Origin: JABDGV01 sp964577935
GTDB lineage: Bacteria > Chlamydiota > Chlamydiia > Chlamydiales > FEN-1388
DNA length: 64,000 nt
Direction: 5' to 3'
NCBI GenBank assembly: GCA_964577935.1
Contig: CAZOAJ010000007.1
Span: 1 to 64,000, forward strand
The notes under the pieces were generated by a model. It ran no database searches. It was given only the letters and a program-made list of their open reading frames with translations, and was not told the origin of the DNA. This document shows positions 17,981 to 26,900 of the stretch, piece after piece. Each line of letters opens with the position of its first letter. Position 1 is the stretch's first letter. A program made the translations under genes and the position numbers.

Positions 17981-18550
17981 CTAGAGGTGCGACTTTCCGA
18001 TTGTATCGAGACGAAGTAGAGTCTCGGAAATATTTGAAGGACGATATGCGACTTCGATCAGGCGTTCTGTGGGCGATTGCTGTGTGATGAAGATGCGAAC
18101 TGCATTTTTCGGAAGGAGTGATTCAATTTTTTCGCTCCATTCTATCGAAAGGTCATATTTTGAGTCCAAGTACTCATCGAAACCAGAGGCTTGGAATTCA
18201 TCTTCATTATGAATCCTCCAGAGGTCGAAGTGAAAGAGAGTATGAAGCTTTCCCTCGTACACGTGCAGAATCTGGAAGGTCGGGCTTGAGATTTCTTCTT
18301 CAAGTAGGCCAGTCCGAGTCTTTGCGTAAGCTCGTATCAAGGTTGTCTTGCCAGCGCCTAAGTCTCCAAAAAAGGCGACAATAGCCGGATTGGGTATAGC
18401 TTTTGCAAGCAGCTCTCCAATATGCATTGTTTCTTCAACGGAGCTGCTAGAAAATATTTTTGTCGTTGTGGCGGCTTCTCGATGATGAGAAGAGGCCTCT
18501 TCAGGGAGCCTCTTCCCATCAACGGGGTCTTTAGAAGAAGGTTTTATCAC
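17981..18550 (-). CDS. tsaE: tRNA t6A-synthesis ATPase TsaE
   Basis: TsaE is the ATPase that works with TsaB and TsaD to make t6A at position 37 of ANN-decoding tRNAs. Walker A is 'FFGDLGAGKTTLIRA', followed by 'EEISSPTFQILHVYEG' and 'HFDLWRI', the family's signature order, and a C-terminal 'SIEWSEKIESLLP'. At 189 residues it has about 35 extra N-terminal residues before the conserved core. Translation starts at a GTG that overlaps the stop of the upstream DUF2709 gene (GTGA), which decides the start and shows coupling. Confidence 0.93.
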   Translation of the reverse strand: MIKPSSKDPVDGKRLPEEASSHHREAATTTKIFSSSSVEETMHIGELLAKAIPNPAIVAFFGDLGAGKTTLIRAYAKTRTGLLEEEISSPTFQILHVYEGKLHTLFHFDLWRIHNEDEFQASGFDEYLDSKYDLSIEWSEKIESLLPKNAVRIFITQQSPTERLIEVAYRPSNISETLLRLDTIGKSHL

Positions 18551-19302
18551 GATTCAAGGCCGTTGTCTTGGTCAACATCACCAAGCCAGTGCTCAATGTA
18601 GCTGTCAAAGCCTTTTACCTCTGTAAGAGCTTCAACAAAAGAAGCTATTTTGTCTTCTTTGAGCTGCTCTTCAATCAAGTGCATAAAGCTTTGCTCTATT
18701 TGAAATCTCGTTTGGTTTTGCACTTCAACGAGAGAAACTCGCTTGAGATAGTTTTGTTTAAAGTCGTCAATCACAGACTCTTTCGAATGGAAGAGTTTGC
18801 CATTAATAACCGATGAGAAAACAACTTTTGTGACAGGAGCTTTTGGCTTGAACTTGCTTGCATATGCTTTAATCACTTCTGGATCTTCAGAAATGAAAAA
18901 GCGTTTGGCTTTTAACCCTCCAACGCGCTCTGTATTCTCAGGGCAGGATGCGACCCATTCGTAAATTGCATCTTGAGGATTTGGATGAGTATTATCACCA
19001 AAAACCTTTCCCGTAAAAGGGCAGATGTAAATTTTTGTTGTTAATTCATCGACTGCTGCTGGATAGTAGCCGATTTTAATCTCGGTCTCTCTCCAAAGCT
19101 TGCCTTCGGACTCTAGGATACGAACAGCATCATCTGCCGACTTAAATACGATCTTATCCCGAACAAAAAGAACAGGATCAAGATGGAGCTTTTGCTCAAC
19201 GTAGTGAAGATATGTCGCAATAAGTTCTGGTCGTTTGCTTTGCTCTACAAACGAGCGAATCGAATCGACAATAGTTGCCGGAATACGTGTTTTTGCTGTC
19301 AT
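18547..19302 (-). CDS. Conserved chlamydial protein (DUF2709-like)
   Basis: This 251-residue protein looks like the conserved chlamydial family that sits beside tsaE in Chlamydia (DUF2709, by memory). Its function is unknown. It has no signal or membrane segment. A conserved-looking central part reads 'IYICPFTGKVFGDNTHPNP' followed by a single-cysteine 'EWVASCPENTER', which could be a metal- or thiol-containing site, and the C-terminal half is charged and helical. It is first in the leftward operon DUF2709-tsaE-engB-exonuclease and diverges from argS with 117 bases between. Confidence 0.75.
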   Translation of the reverse strand: MTAKTRIPATIVDSIRSFVEQSKRPELIATYLHYVEQKLHLDPVLFVRDKIVFKSADDAVRILESEGKLWRETEIKIGYYPAAVDELTTKIYICPFTGKVFGDNTHPNPQDAIYEWVASCPENTERVGGLKAKRFFISEDPEVIKAYASKFKPKAPVTKVVFSSVINGKLFHSKESVIDDFKQNYLKRVSLVEVQNQTRFQIEQSFMHLIEEQLKEDKIASFVEALTEVKGFDSYIEHWLGDVDQDNGLES

Positions 19303-19419
19303 AGAAATAATTAAACCTATACGTGCTATAGACTGTACATATCATATCTGTTATCCTTCAATGTTTAAAAACGTAAACACAATTTGTGCAGCGTTTCTCC
19401 TATTTTCTTTGGTGGCTTC

Positions 19420-21201
19420 ATGTCAAATTCACAATCTCCAATTCAATCAGAACAACAGGTAAATAAGCGACCCTTGGGGCATATTAAGGGGACGATTCTT
19501 GAGTCTTTGCAAATACTTTTTTCAGAAGCATTCAGTCAATTTTTAGGGAGGCCCGTAATTGCTGAAGTGGTAAAAAGTAAGGATGTCCAATTCGGCGATT
19601 ATCAATGTAACTCATCTATGAAATATGCTAAAGAGGCTAAAAAAAGCCCTCATGATGTCGCAAAAGGCGTTTTAGAAAATCTTAAATCTTCGAACCTTAT
19701 TGAAAAGGTTACAATTGCAGGTCCTGGGTTCATCAATATTCGAATCTCGCAAGATGCAATTTTTTCTCTCGCAAATCAAATGTCAAAAAGTCCTTCATTT
19801 GGGATGAAAACTCGCGACCCTCTTCGAATTATCGTCGATTTTTCATCTCCAAATACGGCTAAAGAAATGCATGTGGGTCATTTGAGATCAACTATTATAG
19901 GCGATTCTCTAGCCCGTGTTTTCGAGTTCTTAGGGCATGATGTTCTCCGATTAAACCATATTGGAGATTGGGGAACATCCTTTGGCATGCTTATTGCTCA
20001 TATCAAAGATCAACCTGATTATTCAAATGAACGGGTTCGTTCGTATGAGCTTAAAGATTTGATGCGCCTCTACAAGGATTCCAAAAAAAGATTTGACGAA
20101 GATGCTCAGTTTAAAAAAACTGCTCAGTTAGCCGTGGTCGATCTTCAGAGTGGAAATCAAGAAAGTAAAGAGATTTGGGAGATTATCTGCGAAATTTCGA
20201 AAAAAGCCTATCAGGAAATTTACGACCTTTTGGGTGTTAGACTCGAGGGGCGTGGGGAGTCGTTTTATAATGATATGCTTGCCGAATGCCTTCGTGAGCT
20301 TGAGGAGAAAAATCTAATTATTGTCTCTGAAGGGGCAAAATGTCTATTTGTTGAAGGGTCTGATCTTCCGTTAATGATGCAAAAATCAGATGGAGGATTT
20401 ACGTACGATACCACAGATATGGCGGCGCTTCTTCATAGGATTCGTGATGAAAAGGCTAATTGGATCATTTATGTCGTTGATATGGGGCAATCGCTCCATT
20501 TTGATCTCGTTTTTAAAGCTTCAGAGAAGGCAGGCGTTCTAGATCAATCCAAGGTGAGAGTTGATCATGTTCCTTTCGGGCTTGTTTTGGGTGCTGATGG
20601 GAAGAAGTTTAGAACTCGATCGGGTGAGACTGAAAAGCTCGTTGATCTTCTCCAGGAGGCCATTAAAAAGGCTCAAGAGATTTTAGAAGCACGCAATCCG
20701 GAATGGTCATCTCAAGATCGACTCAGAACAGCTTCAATTTTAGGTCTTGGTGCTGTTAAGTACGCAGATCTTTCCTGTCACCGTATAAGCGACTACACAT
20801 TCAGTTATGAACGTATGCTTCGTTTTGAAGGGAATACAGCTGCGTTTATCATGTATTCCTATGTCAGAACACAAAGTATCAAAAGAAAAATAGCAGAAAA
20901 AAAGAACTATGACTTTTCTCTCATTGAGATAAAAGGGCTTAACACGGCAAGTGAGTGTGCTTTAGCACTTCTTATTGATCAGTTTTCTGAAGTTATGGAG
21001 TCGGTAGTTCAAGAACTCCTTCCAAACAGATTAACTGAGTATCTTTATGCACTTTCAGAACAATTCAATCTCTTTTTTAGAGACTGTCGTGTTGAGGGGG
21101 ATGTTCATGAGGGAGAACGGCTTGCACTCGTTGATCTAACCGGCCGTGTCCTTAAACAGGGACTTGAACTCCTTGGGATTGAGGTCCCAGAAAAAATGTA
21201 G
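19420..21201 (+). CDS. argS: Arginyl-tRNA synthetase
   Basis: A class I synthetase, 593 residues from the chosen ATG. The N-terminal additional domain is followed by 'VDFSSPNTAKEMHVGHLRST', in which HVGH is the HIGH motif; the KMSKS region is the degenerate 'DGKKFRTRSGE', as usual for ArgRS. The C-terminal anticodon-binding domain includes 'RYADLSCHRISDYTF'-like text ('KYADLSCHRIS'). The open frame begins at a TTG at 19384, but ATG at 19420 gives a normal start. In Chlamydia argS lies beside murA; here an F-box gene and an epmB-like gene lie between. Confidence 0.96.
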   Translation: MSNSQSPIQSEQQVNKRPLGHIKGTILESLQILFSEAFSQFLGRPVIAEVVKSKDVQFGDYQCNSSMKYAKEAKKSPHDVAKGVLENLKSSNLIEKVTIAGPGFINIRISQDAIFSLANQMSKSPSFGMKTRDPLRIIVDFSSPNTAKEMHVGHLRSTIIGDSLARVFEFLGHDVLRLNHIGDWGTSFGMLIAHIKDQPDYSNERVRSYELKDLMRLYKDSKKRFDEDAQFKKTAQLAVVDLQSGNQESKEIWEIICEISKKAYQEIYDLLGVRLEGRGESFYNDMLAECLRELEEKNLIIVSEGAKCLFVEGSDLPLMMQKSDGGFTYDTTDMAALLHRIRDEKANWIIYVVDMGQSLHFDLVFKASEKAGVLDQSKVRVDHVPFGLVLGADGKKFRTRSGETEKLVDLLQEAIKKAQEILEARNPEWSSQDRLRTASILGLGAVKYADLSCHRISDYTFSYERMLRFEGNTAAFIMYSYVRTQSIKRKIAEKKNYDFSLIEIKGLNTASECALALLIDQFSEVMESVVQELLPNRLTEYLYALSEQFNLFFRDCRVEGDVHEGERLALVDLTGRVLKQGLELLGIEVPEKM

Positions 21202-21207
21202 TGGTTG

Positions 21208-22650
21208 TTAGGGGAGAAACTTAATATCGCCTTCCACATTACATTCAATCGAAAGAGTTTTATATTCAGGCCTAGATAAAACTATTTCTCGGATGACCTC
21301 GAAATTGAGCATATCGATAGGAGGTCTTCTGATTCCTTTACTCGTTTCAATATTGAGGGAATATTGTGGGGTATTTTTCGCCTTATTTGGATATTCTTCA
21401 ATCAATAGGGTGTCTTCGGGAAGATTGATTTCCGTAAGGACCTCAGTTTTAATCGTGATAGTGCAACATAGTTCATCAATAAGTGCTTCGTGATTTGAAA
21501 TAGACTCTCCTATTTGATGGGAGTGTTTTAACTGTTCTGCGATGCTAGTTACAAGCTTATGGATCAATTTATGTTCAGGAGATGAGTAAAATTTTGGGTT
21601 TTTGGGGAAAGTAAACGCCTCGTTAAAAATTGAGCTTAGTTCAAATAAATCAGTGTCGAAGGTGAAAACAACAAGTACTGTTGGCACGTTTTGAGTAAAG
21701 ATTGTCTTGTCCATTTCGCCGGAAGCAATCCTCTCAATAAACGCACGGAGCTCTTCATCTTCATTTCTTAAATCGAGCCTTTTGACGCTATCCCATTGAA
21801 AGCCTGAGAAATTGGAGCCATGAGGAATGAAAAGAAAGCTGTAGCTCTTATTATTTTCAACCCCAGCTTGGCTGGGTAAAAGGCGGAGCCCTGCCACTTT
21901 CTGATCCAGAATGTTATAGACCCCAATTTGTTTATTGCTTTGAATTGCATTCAGAAGAAATATTTCATTTAATAATGGCCCTACGAAATAAGTTAGAGGT
22001 CTTGGTATCCCAGTAATCTCATGAAATCGATTTCGTGTAGACGTGTACTTAAGTAAAATATTTTTTTCTATGTAGCACGTCCTATTCCTAATGAGTTCTC
22101 TATTGCTTGAACACATGTTTGATTTGAGAAACCTTAAGTCTTGCAGGATGTGTGCAGATTCAATACAGGTGCTATAAAGCCCAGCTGATAATCCATCGAC
22201 AAGAGTAGACGAGGAGACATACAGGGGTGTAGGCAGTGATTCAAAGCACCCGAAATTAATTTCATAAAATAGATTATATATGTGTTTCGTAAGACAGGAG
22301 GTGCTTTCATAGGCTCTATGTTCACGAGCTCTTAGTCGACCTTCTCGAATAGTCGATATGATCTGGAATTTCTTCTGTTCTCTAATACCTGAAAGATTCA
22401 AGCAAAGGTTGGGATCATCGAGTATGTGCTTGTAAAAAACCTTGCATACCAACATGACAGGGTGGATTTCTGAGAGGGTCCCACAGTTTATATAAGAGAA
22501 AATATGGGTTAAAAGCTCTTCAGGGAGGTCTTTAACCGATATCTTCTCGCTTGTTTTATGGGAGAGCTCAGTATTGGCCGTATTTAGGGCTGTATAGTAG
22601 TATGAATTTGGTCCTTGTAAACAGGCTTCTGGAACACAATGTATTGACAA
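21208..22650 (-). CDS. F-box domain protein, probable host-directed effector
   Basis: Residues 38-80 form an F-box: 'ISVKDLPEELLTHIFSYI', then 'VMLVCKVFYKHILDDPNL'. In eukaryotes this motif binds SKP1 and brings targets to an SCF ubiquitin ligase; bacteria without ubiquitin use it for secreted effectors. The remaining 400 residues are not recognised: no LRR, kelch or WD pattern is clear, though a C-terminal segment with 'SIECNVEGDIKFLP' is beta-like. The start is a TTG (22650) with GGAGG four bases before it, which is good support. It sits between argS and epmB, an insertion into an otherwise housekeeping region. Ubiquitin-system targeting is inferred. Confidence 0.75.
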   Translation of the reverse strand: MSIHCVPEACLQGPNSYYYTALNTANTELSHKTSEKISVKDLPEELLTHIFSYINCGTLSEIHPVMLVCKVFYKHILDDPNLCLNLSGIREQKKFQIISTIREGRLRAREHRAYESTSCLTKHIYNLFYEINFGCFESLPTPLYVSSSTLVDGLSAGLYSTCIESAHILQDLRFLKSNMCSSNRELIRNRTCYIEKNILLKYTSTRNRFHEITGIPRPLTYFVGPLLNEIFLLNAIQSNKQIGVYNILDQKVAGLRLLPSQAGVENNKSYSFLFIPHGSNFSGFQWDSVKRLDLRNEDEELRAFIERIASGEMDKTIFTQNVPTVLVVFTFDTDLFELSSIFNEAFTFPKNPKFYSSPEHKLIHKLVTSIAEQLKHSHQIGESISNHEALIDELCCTITIKTEVLTEINLPEDTLLIEEYPNKAKNTPQYSLNIETSKGIRRPPIDMLNFEVIREIVLSRPEYKTLSIECNVEGDIKFLP

Positions 22651-22668
22651 GATGCCTCCAAATATGAC

Positions 22669-23709
22669 TCATGAAATGCTCTGGATAGGAGTTTTTGATC
22701 TTTTTCCAGGAATTTCTTGAACATACTGAGGAACGGCATATCCAGGAAGTGTTTTTCTTAACTCCTCTATCAGGTGTAGTCCGTAAGATGGATCTACTTC
22801 AAAATGAGCAGTTCCTTGAACTCGGTCTAATTGATGGAGATAGTAGGGAAGTATTCCATGGGTGATGAGGGCATAATTCAATTGATAAAGAGCTTCAACA
22901 GTATCGTTGATCCCTTTGAGGAGTACTGATTGGTTTAAAATAGGAATTCCTATTCTTTGCAGAAATTGTAAAGAAGTGAAGACCTCATCATCAAGCTCGC
23001 GAACGTGATTCACGTGGATCACAAAAATAATTTGTTTTTTTTGGTTGAGGACATTTTCCAGGGCATTTAAGAGGTCTTTTGTGATTCGTTCAGGGATGCC
23101 GATAGGAAATCTTGTATGAACTCGAATGATTTCTAAGTGTTTGATCTCAATGAGCTCCTCAAGCAGATCCCGTAACTTGTGTGTAGATAATGAGAGGGGG
23201 TCTCCTCCGCTCAAAATAACTTCGGAAATAGAGCTGTTTTTTCTGAGGATATCGAGTTCTTTCTCGAAATGAGCGCTTTTCGACTGATAGTCAAAATTTT
23301 GCCTAAAACAATATCTGCAGTGCATAGCACATACGCCTGTCGAAACTAAGAGTGCTCGCCCTGTGTATTTTTGTAATAAAGTTCCTCCTTGCGAAAAGAG
23401 AAAGTCTTGAACTGGTTCATCACAAAACCCTTCCTTCGTTTCTTTTTCTTCTTTGAGAGGGATGAATTGCCGCAGAATCGGATCGTGAGGATTGTTTTTT
23501 TGAATCTTATGAGCCAGGCGAAGAGGAATATTGATTGTGAATTTCGGATTTGGAAGAAAGTTCTTGAGTTCTTCTTCATTCCATTCAAGAAAGGTAGTTA
23601 AAGAGCCATAAGAACGAATATTATTTCGCAGTATTGAACGCCAATGAGAGTCTGTATCAGTGCAGTGGGGGTTATTTGATTTTGTAGAATTTGGGTCAGA
23701 AATAGACAT
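22669..23709 (-). CDS. EpmB/KamA-type lysine 2,3-aminomutase (radical SAM)
   Basis: A radical SAM, PLP-dependent aminomutase. The cluster motif 'CAMHCRYCFRQNF' is intact, 'EVILSGGDPLSL' is the SAM-binding GGD region, and 'QSVLLKGIND' with the C-terminal lysine-bearing segment fits the family. The phrase 'NNPHDPILRQFIPL' is typical of EpmB, which makes (R)-beta-lysine for elongation factor P, rather than of free-lysine mutases. The frame is open to 23754; ATG at 23709 (346 residues) gives the natural length. No efp or epmA is in the window. Leftward, 19 bases before the F-box gene's start. Confidence 0.85.
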   Translation of the reverse strand: MSISDPNSTKSNNPHCTDTDSHWRSILRNNIRSYGSLTTFLEWNEEELKNFLPNPKFTINIPLRLAHKIQKNNPHDPILRQFIPLKEEKETKEGFCDEPVQDFLFSQGGTLLQKYTGRALLVSTGVCAMHCRYCFRQNFDYQSKSAHFEKELDILRKNSSISEVILSGGDPLSLSTHKLRDLLEELIEIKHLEIIRVHTRFPIGIPERITKDLLNALENVLNQKKQIIFVIHVNHVRELDDEVFTSLQFLQRIGIPILNQSVLLKGINDTVEALYQLNYALITHGILPYYLHQLDRVQGTAHFEVDPSYGLHLIEELRKTLPGYAVPQYVQEIPGKRSKTPIQSIS

Positions 23710-23846
23710 GATTGCAGCAATATATACGGTATTTGATGAGCTCAAGCTCGACAAAAGAGCTGGATTCTAGGCAACTGAAGTTTAAGTGAATCGTTCTTTA
23801 TGCAAATTCAAAATAAACAACAGTTTTATAGAACCTGAGTATTTGT

Positions 23847-23880
23847 AAATTAAGGACAATTATCGCATTGTCCTTAATTT
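23847..23880 (-). terminator. Terminator behind murA
   Basis: AAATTAAGGACAAT and ATTGTCCTTAATTT form a perfect 14-bp stem with a 6-base loop, two bases past the murA stop codon. The closing A-T pairs supply a partial U tract. Confidence 0.8.
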
Positions 23881-23882
23881 TA

Positions 23883-25328
23883 TCAAACCAGAACCGCAGC
23901 TTTCTTTGCTGTAGAGACCTTGATCGTTTCTTTAATTGCTTCTTTCGCCTTTTCAATAGGGGACGATGGTTGTTCGATCCCTATCCTCGAGACCTCTGCG
24001 CCAAGACCTTGCATTTTCTCGACGACATTTTCATATCCTCGGTCAAGAAAAGAAACACCAGAAAGTCTTGTTTCGCCCTCAGCAATCAAAGCAGCAAGGA
24101 CGTATGCAAATCCGGCTCTAAGATCAGGGATCGCAATCGACTTGCCGATCAGTGGGGTTGGGCCACGCACAACTGCACTATGATAATTAGCGCAGGAATT
24201 AAATCGGCACTGCTTTCCGCCCAAGCACTGTTTGAAAAGAGAGACGTTAGCGCCCATTTCATTCAAAGTTTCGGTGAATCCGAGCCTGTTTTCATAGACA
24301 GTCTCATGCAGTATTGAAGTTCCTGTAGCTTGCGTTAGCATTACCACGAATGGCGGTTGCCAGTCAGTCATGAAGCCTGGATGTACATCTGTCTCTAGGT
24401 GAAGTCCTCCTTGGAGAGGTCCGTCATAGAAAAATTCAATTCCATCTTGCTTGATGCTAAATCCACCACCGAGTTCACGAAGTTTATTAAGGAAGGTGAT
24501 CATGTGGATATGCTGGGCACCTTTGACCATTACCTTGCCCTTAGTGAGGATGGCTGCCATGCCCCATGATGCTGCTTCGTTGCGATCGGCTAAAATGTTA
24601 TGTTCTGCTTCATAAAAATGGCGGGTCCCTACAATTTTGATAGTTCTATCTACATCGAGGGTGATGTTGACACCTATTTTTTGAAGGAAAAGAATAAGGT
24701 CAACGATTTCAGGTTCCACAGCTGCATTTTGAATAATCGTTGTTCCTTTAGCGCCAACGGCGGCTAAGATCGTATTTTCAGTTGCTCCGACAGATGGATA
24801 GGGAAGGCTAATCAGGCTGCCATTGAGTCCATTATGTGCCTTTGCAAGATATGCGCATTCTTTTTTCATCTCGCGTAGTTCAATATGAGCCCCGAGTTGT
24901 AAAAGGGCTTCGATATGAAAATCGATCGATCGTCTTCCGATCTTGCAACCGCCAACTGTTGGAACAATTACATCCTCTCCTGATCTCGCAAGGAGAGCTC
25001 CAATCATAAGAATCGGTATCCTGTTTGATCCGCAAAATCTCTGAGGGATATACGAAGTGCGTATTTCTTTAGTCTGACAGCGTAGGATGCCTTTTTCTTT
25101 GTTCCAGTCAACTTCCATTCCAAGCTCTTGGCAGAGCTCAACTGTAATTCGAACATCGCCAATGTCTGGCACATTGGTAAAAGTGCATGGCTTGGGGGAT
25201 AAAAGTGAAGCAACGAGGAGTTTTGTGATAGCGTTTTTGGCTCCAGCGACTCGTACTTCTCCATTTAATGGAATACCGCCACTGATTTTTAACTCTTCTT
25301 TTTTTATATCCGGTTTTGAATCAAGCAC
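23883..25328 (-). CDS. murA: UDP-N-acetylglucosamine enolpyruvyl transferase
   Basis: MurA transfers enolpyruvate from PEP to UDP-GlcNAc, the first committed step of peptidoglycan synthesis. The 481-residue protein starts with 'LKISGGIPLNGEVRVAGAKNA' (Lys and Asn of the active site) and has 'VPTVGGCKIGRRSIDFHIE', placing a cysteine (C128) where E. coli has Cys115. Chlamydia trachomatis carries aspartate there and is naturally fosfomycin-resistant; this enzyme should be sensitive. It has a C-terminal extension of some 35 residues rich in lysine and alanine after 'YENVVEKMQGLGAEVSRI'. Divergent from the glycosyltransferase at 25760. Confidence 0.95.
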   Translation of the reverse strand: MLDSKPDIKKEELKISGGIPLNGEVRVAGAKNAITKLLVASLLSPKPCTFTNVPDIGDVRITVELCQELGMEVDWNKEKGILRCQTKEIRTSYIPQRFCGSNRIPILMIGALLARSGEDVIVPTVGGCKIGRRSIDFHIEALLQLGAHIELREMKKECAYLAKAHNGLNGSLISLPYPSVGATENTILAAVGAKGTTIIQNAAVEPEIVDLILFLQKIGVNITLDVDRTIKIVGTRHFYEAEHNILADRNEAASWGMAAILTKGKVMVKGAQHIHMITFLNKLRELGGGFSIKQDGIEFFYDGPLQGGLHLETDVHPGFMTDWQPPFVVMLTQATGTSILHETVYENRLGFTETLNEMGANVSLFKQCLGGKQCRFNSCANYHSAVVRGPTPLIGKSIAIPDLRAGFAYVLAALIAEGETRLSGVSFLDRGYENVVEKMQGLGAEVSRIGIEQPSSPIEKAKEAIKETIKVSTAKKAAVLV

Positions 25329-25759
25329 AATAAAGCCCCTTCCTCTGCATTAATGGGTTTTATACTAGTCGAATGCAAAAACGCAAATTCATTTTTTCTA
25401 TTTTGTAAGTCACTGATTGTAAGTTGGTTAAGGATGATTTTGTGTGAGGAGGGTAATGGTCGTCTGATTAAATTACTCGTTTTGAAAATAGTTTATAATA
25501 ACGGGATTATTATCCATGTTGTATCAACTGAAGGTATGTGACGGGGTTCAGATTGCATTAAATCTATTTTTATGAAGGACTACGGTGAGTGAGATCGCAT
25601 TAATTTTTATTTAATTTATTTAATATTTGCCTTGCGTGTAAGTTTATCGATCTATTCTGATTGTGCCAGAATATGTATCTGTCCTAGATCAGTCTTCCTT
25701 GTGAGATCGATTAAGTGTTGTCCACAATAATTTGCAATTTTTTGAGAGTGAGTTTGGGA
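25329..25759. other. Long AT-rich divergent intergenic region
   Basis: No gene is supported. A 62-codon frame at 25353-25541 has no ribosome site and an atypical composition. TATAAT-like hexamers occur (for example around 25493), but none has a convincing -35 partner. The region must carry promoters for murA and for the glycosyltransferase at 25760. Confidence 0.5.
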
Positions 25760-26839
25760 ATGGCCGCTAATTTAAATCTGTCTTGTCGATTTTTTTGCCT
25801 ACTTACTTTGCTGCTTATGATGTCGAATCCGCTAGTGGCTGCATTAAAAATTAACGTCTTTAGCGTTCAAAATGGCAAAGGACTTGAACTTGATAGATGC
25901 ATTATCAATGAGGCGCTTACAGATCTGGGCTGCGAGGTGTATAGCCGTGATTTATTTACAAAGCTCGATGAGCAAGCGGGTTCTGTAGATATCAACATCT
26001 TCTTTGAGCATTTGAGCCCTAGCTGGTTTCCTAAGGCAAAAGTAAATTGGTTTATTCCAAATCCCGAATTTTACGTTCAAGATCGTGCTCTTCTTGATCA
26101 GATCGATCTTGTTTTATGTCGTACAAGATTTGTTGAAAAAATCTTTTCAAGTTTGAATAAAAATACCTATTTCATAGGCTTTACAAGCACTGATTGTTAT
26201 AATCCAGATATCAAAAAAGCCTCTACACGCTGTTTGCATCTTGCTGGAGGAAGTCCTTTTAAGGGGACACAAGCAGTGATAGGTGCGTGGGCTTCTTTTC
26301 GAAAAAGTCCATTCCTCATCGCCGTCAGGCATAATGTGAAAAGTCCGTTTTTTGATCGGAATGTACAATGGATCTCAAAAAAAATTCCGTTAAGTAGGTT
26401 GAGAACCCTTCAAAACAGATGCGGAATTCATCTGTGTCCAAGTCAAGCAGAAGGATTTGGTCATTATATTATGGAGGCAATGTCTACAAAAGCGGTTGTA
26501 ATTACCACCGATGCGCCTCCCATGAATGAGTTTATTACTGATCGAAGGTGCCTCGTTCCGTGCAAATTAGCTCAGTCTTCTAATTTGGCGTATCGATTTT
26601 TTGTTGATTCTCAGGATCTTCAGAAAACAGTTCAAAAAGTTATGTCTCTCTCCCCCAGAGAACGGCAACGAATTGGAAAGAGAAATAGAGCTCAATATCG
26701 GAAAATCACACGGGAGTTTTATAGAAATATACGAAAGCTTATTCAGAAAACCTCAAAAAAATTAGCGGTTGAGAGCACTCCAGTCGAGATTATCCAGGTG
26801 CAAGATATGAATATTCAAGATATGAACATTTCTGTATAG
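25760..26839 (+). CDS. Glycosyltransferase (GT4-like) with an export signal
   Basis: The C-terminal half has the GT-B retaining glycosyltransferase signature: 'IHLCPSQAEGFGHYIMEAMS' with the E-x7-E motif, then 'ITTDAPPMNEFI'. The N-terminus is a plausible signal peptide, 'CRFFCLLTLLLMMSNPLVAA', before 'KINVFSVQNGKGLELDR'. Cytoplasmic glycosyltransferases of this fold lack such signals, so this one may act in the periplasm, at the surface or outside the cell. ATG at 25760 is chosen over an upstream GTG. It is convergent with another signal-bearing glycosyltransferase. Sugar donor and acceptor are unknown. Confidence 0.75.
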   Translation: MAANLNLSCRFFCLLTLLLMMSNPLVAALKINVFSVQNGKGLELDRCIINEALTDLGCEVYSRDLFTKLDEQAGSVDINIFFEHLSPSWFPKAKVNWFIPNPEFYVQDRALLDQIDLVLCRTRFVEKIFSSLNKNTYFIGFTSTDCYNPDIKKASTRCLHLAGGSPFKGTQAVIGAWASFRKSPFLIAVRHNVKSPFFDRNVQWISKKIPLSRLRTLQNRCGIHLCPSQAEGFGHYIMEAMSTKAVVITTDAPPMNEFITDRRCLVPCKLAQSSNLAYRFFVDSQDLQKTVQKVMSLSPRERQRIGKRNRAQYRKITREFYRNIRKLIQKTSKKLAVESTPVEIIQVQDMNIQDMNISV

Positions 26840-26848
26840 CCTGAGCTG

Positions 26849-26890
26849 TCAAGCAGTCATGTTGTCATTCAATTCAACATGACTGCTTGA
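26849..26890. terminator. Bidirectional hairpin between two glycosyltransferase genes
   Basis: TCAAGCAGTCATGTTG and CAACATGACTGCTTGA form a perfect 16-bp stem around a 10-base loop, exactly between convergent genes. It lacks a long T-run on either side. Confidence 0.75.
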
Positions 26891-26900
26891 TGTCGATTGT

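Noticed and set aside
25353..25541. 62-codon open frame between murA and the glycosyltransferase
   Set aside because: No ribosome site, odd composition and no recognisable pattern; the region is AT-rich and probably regulatory.
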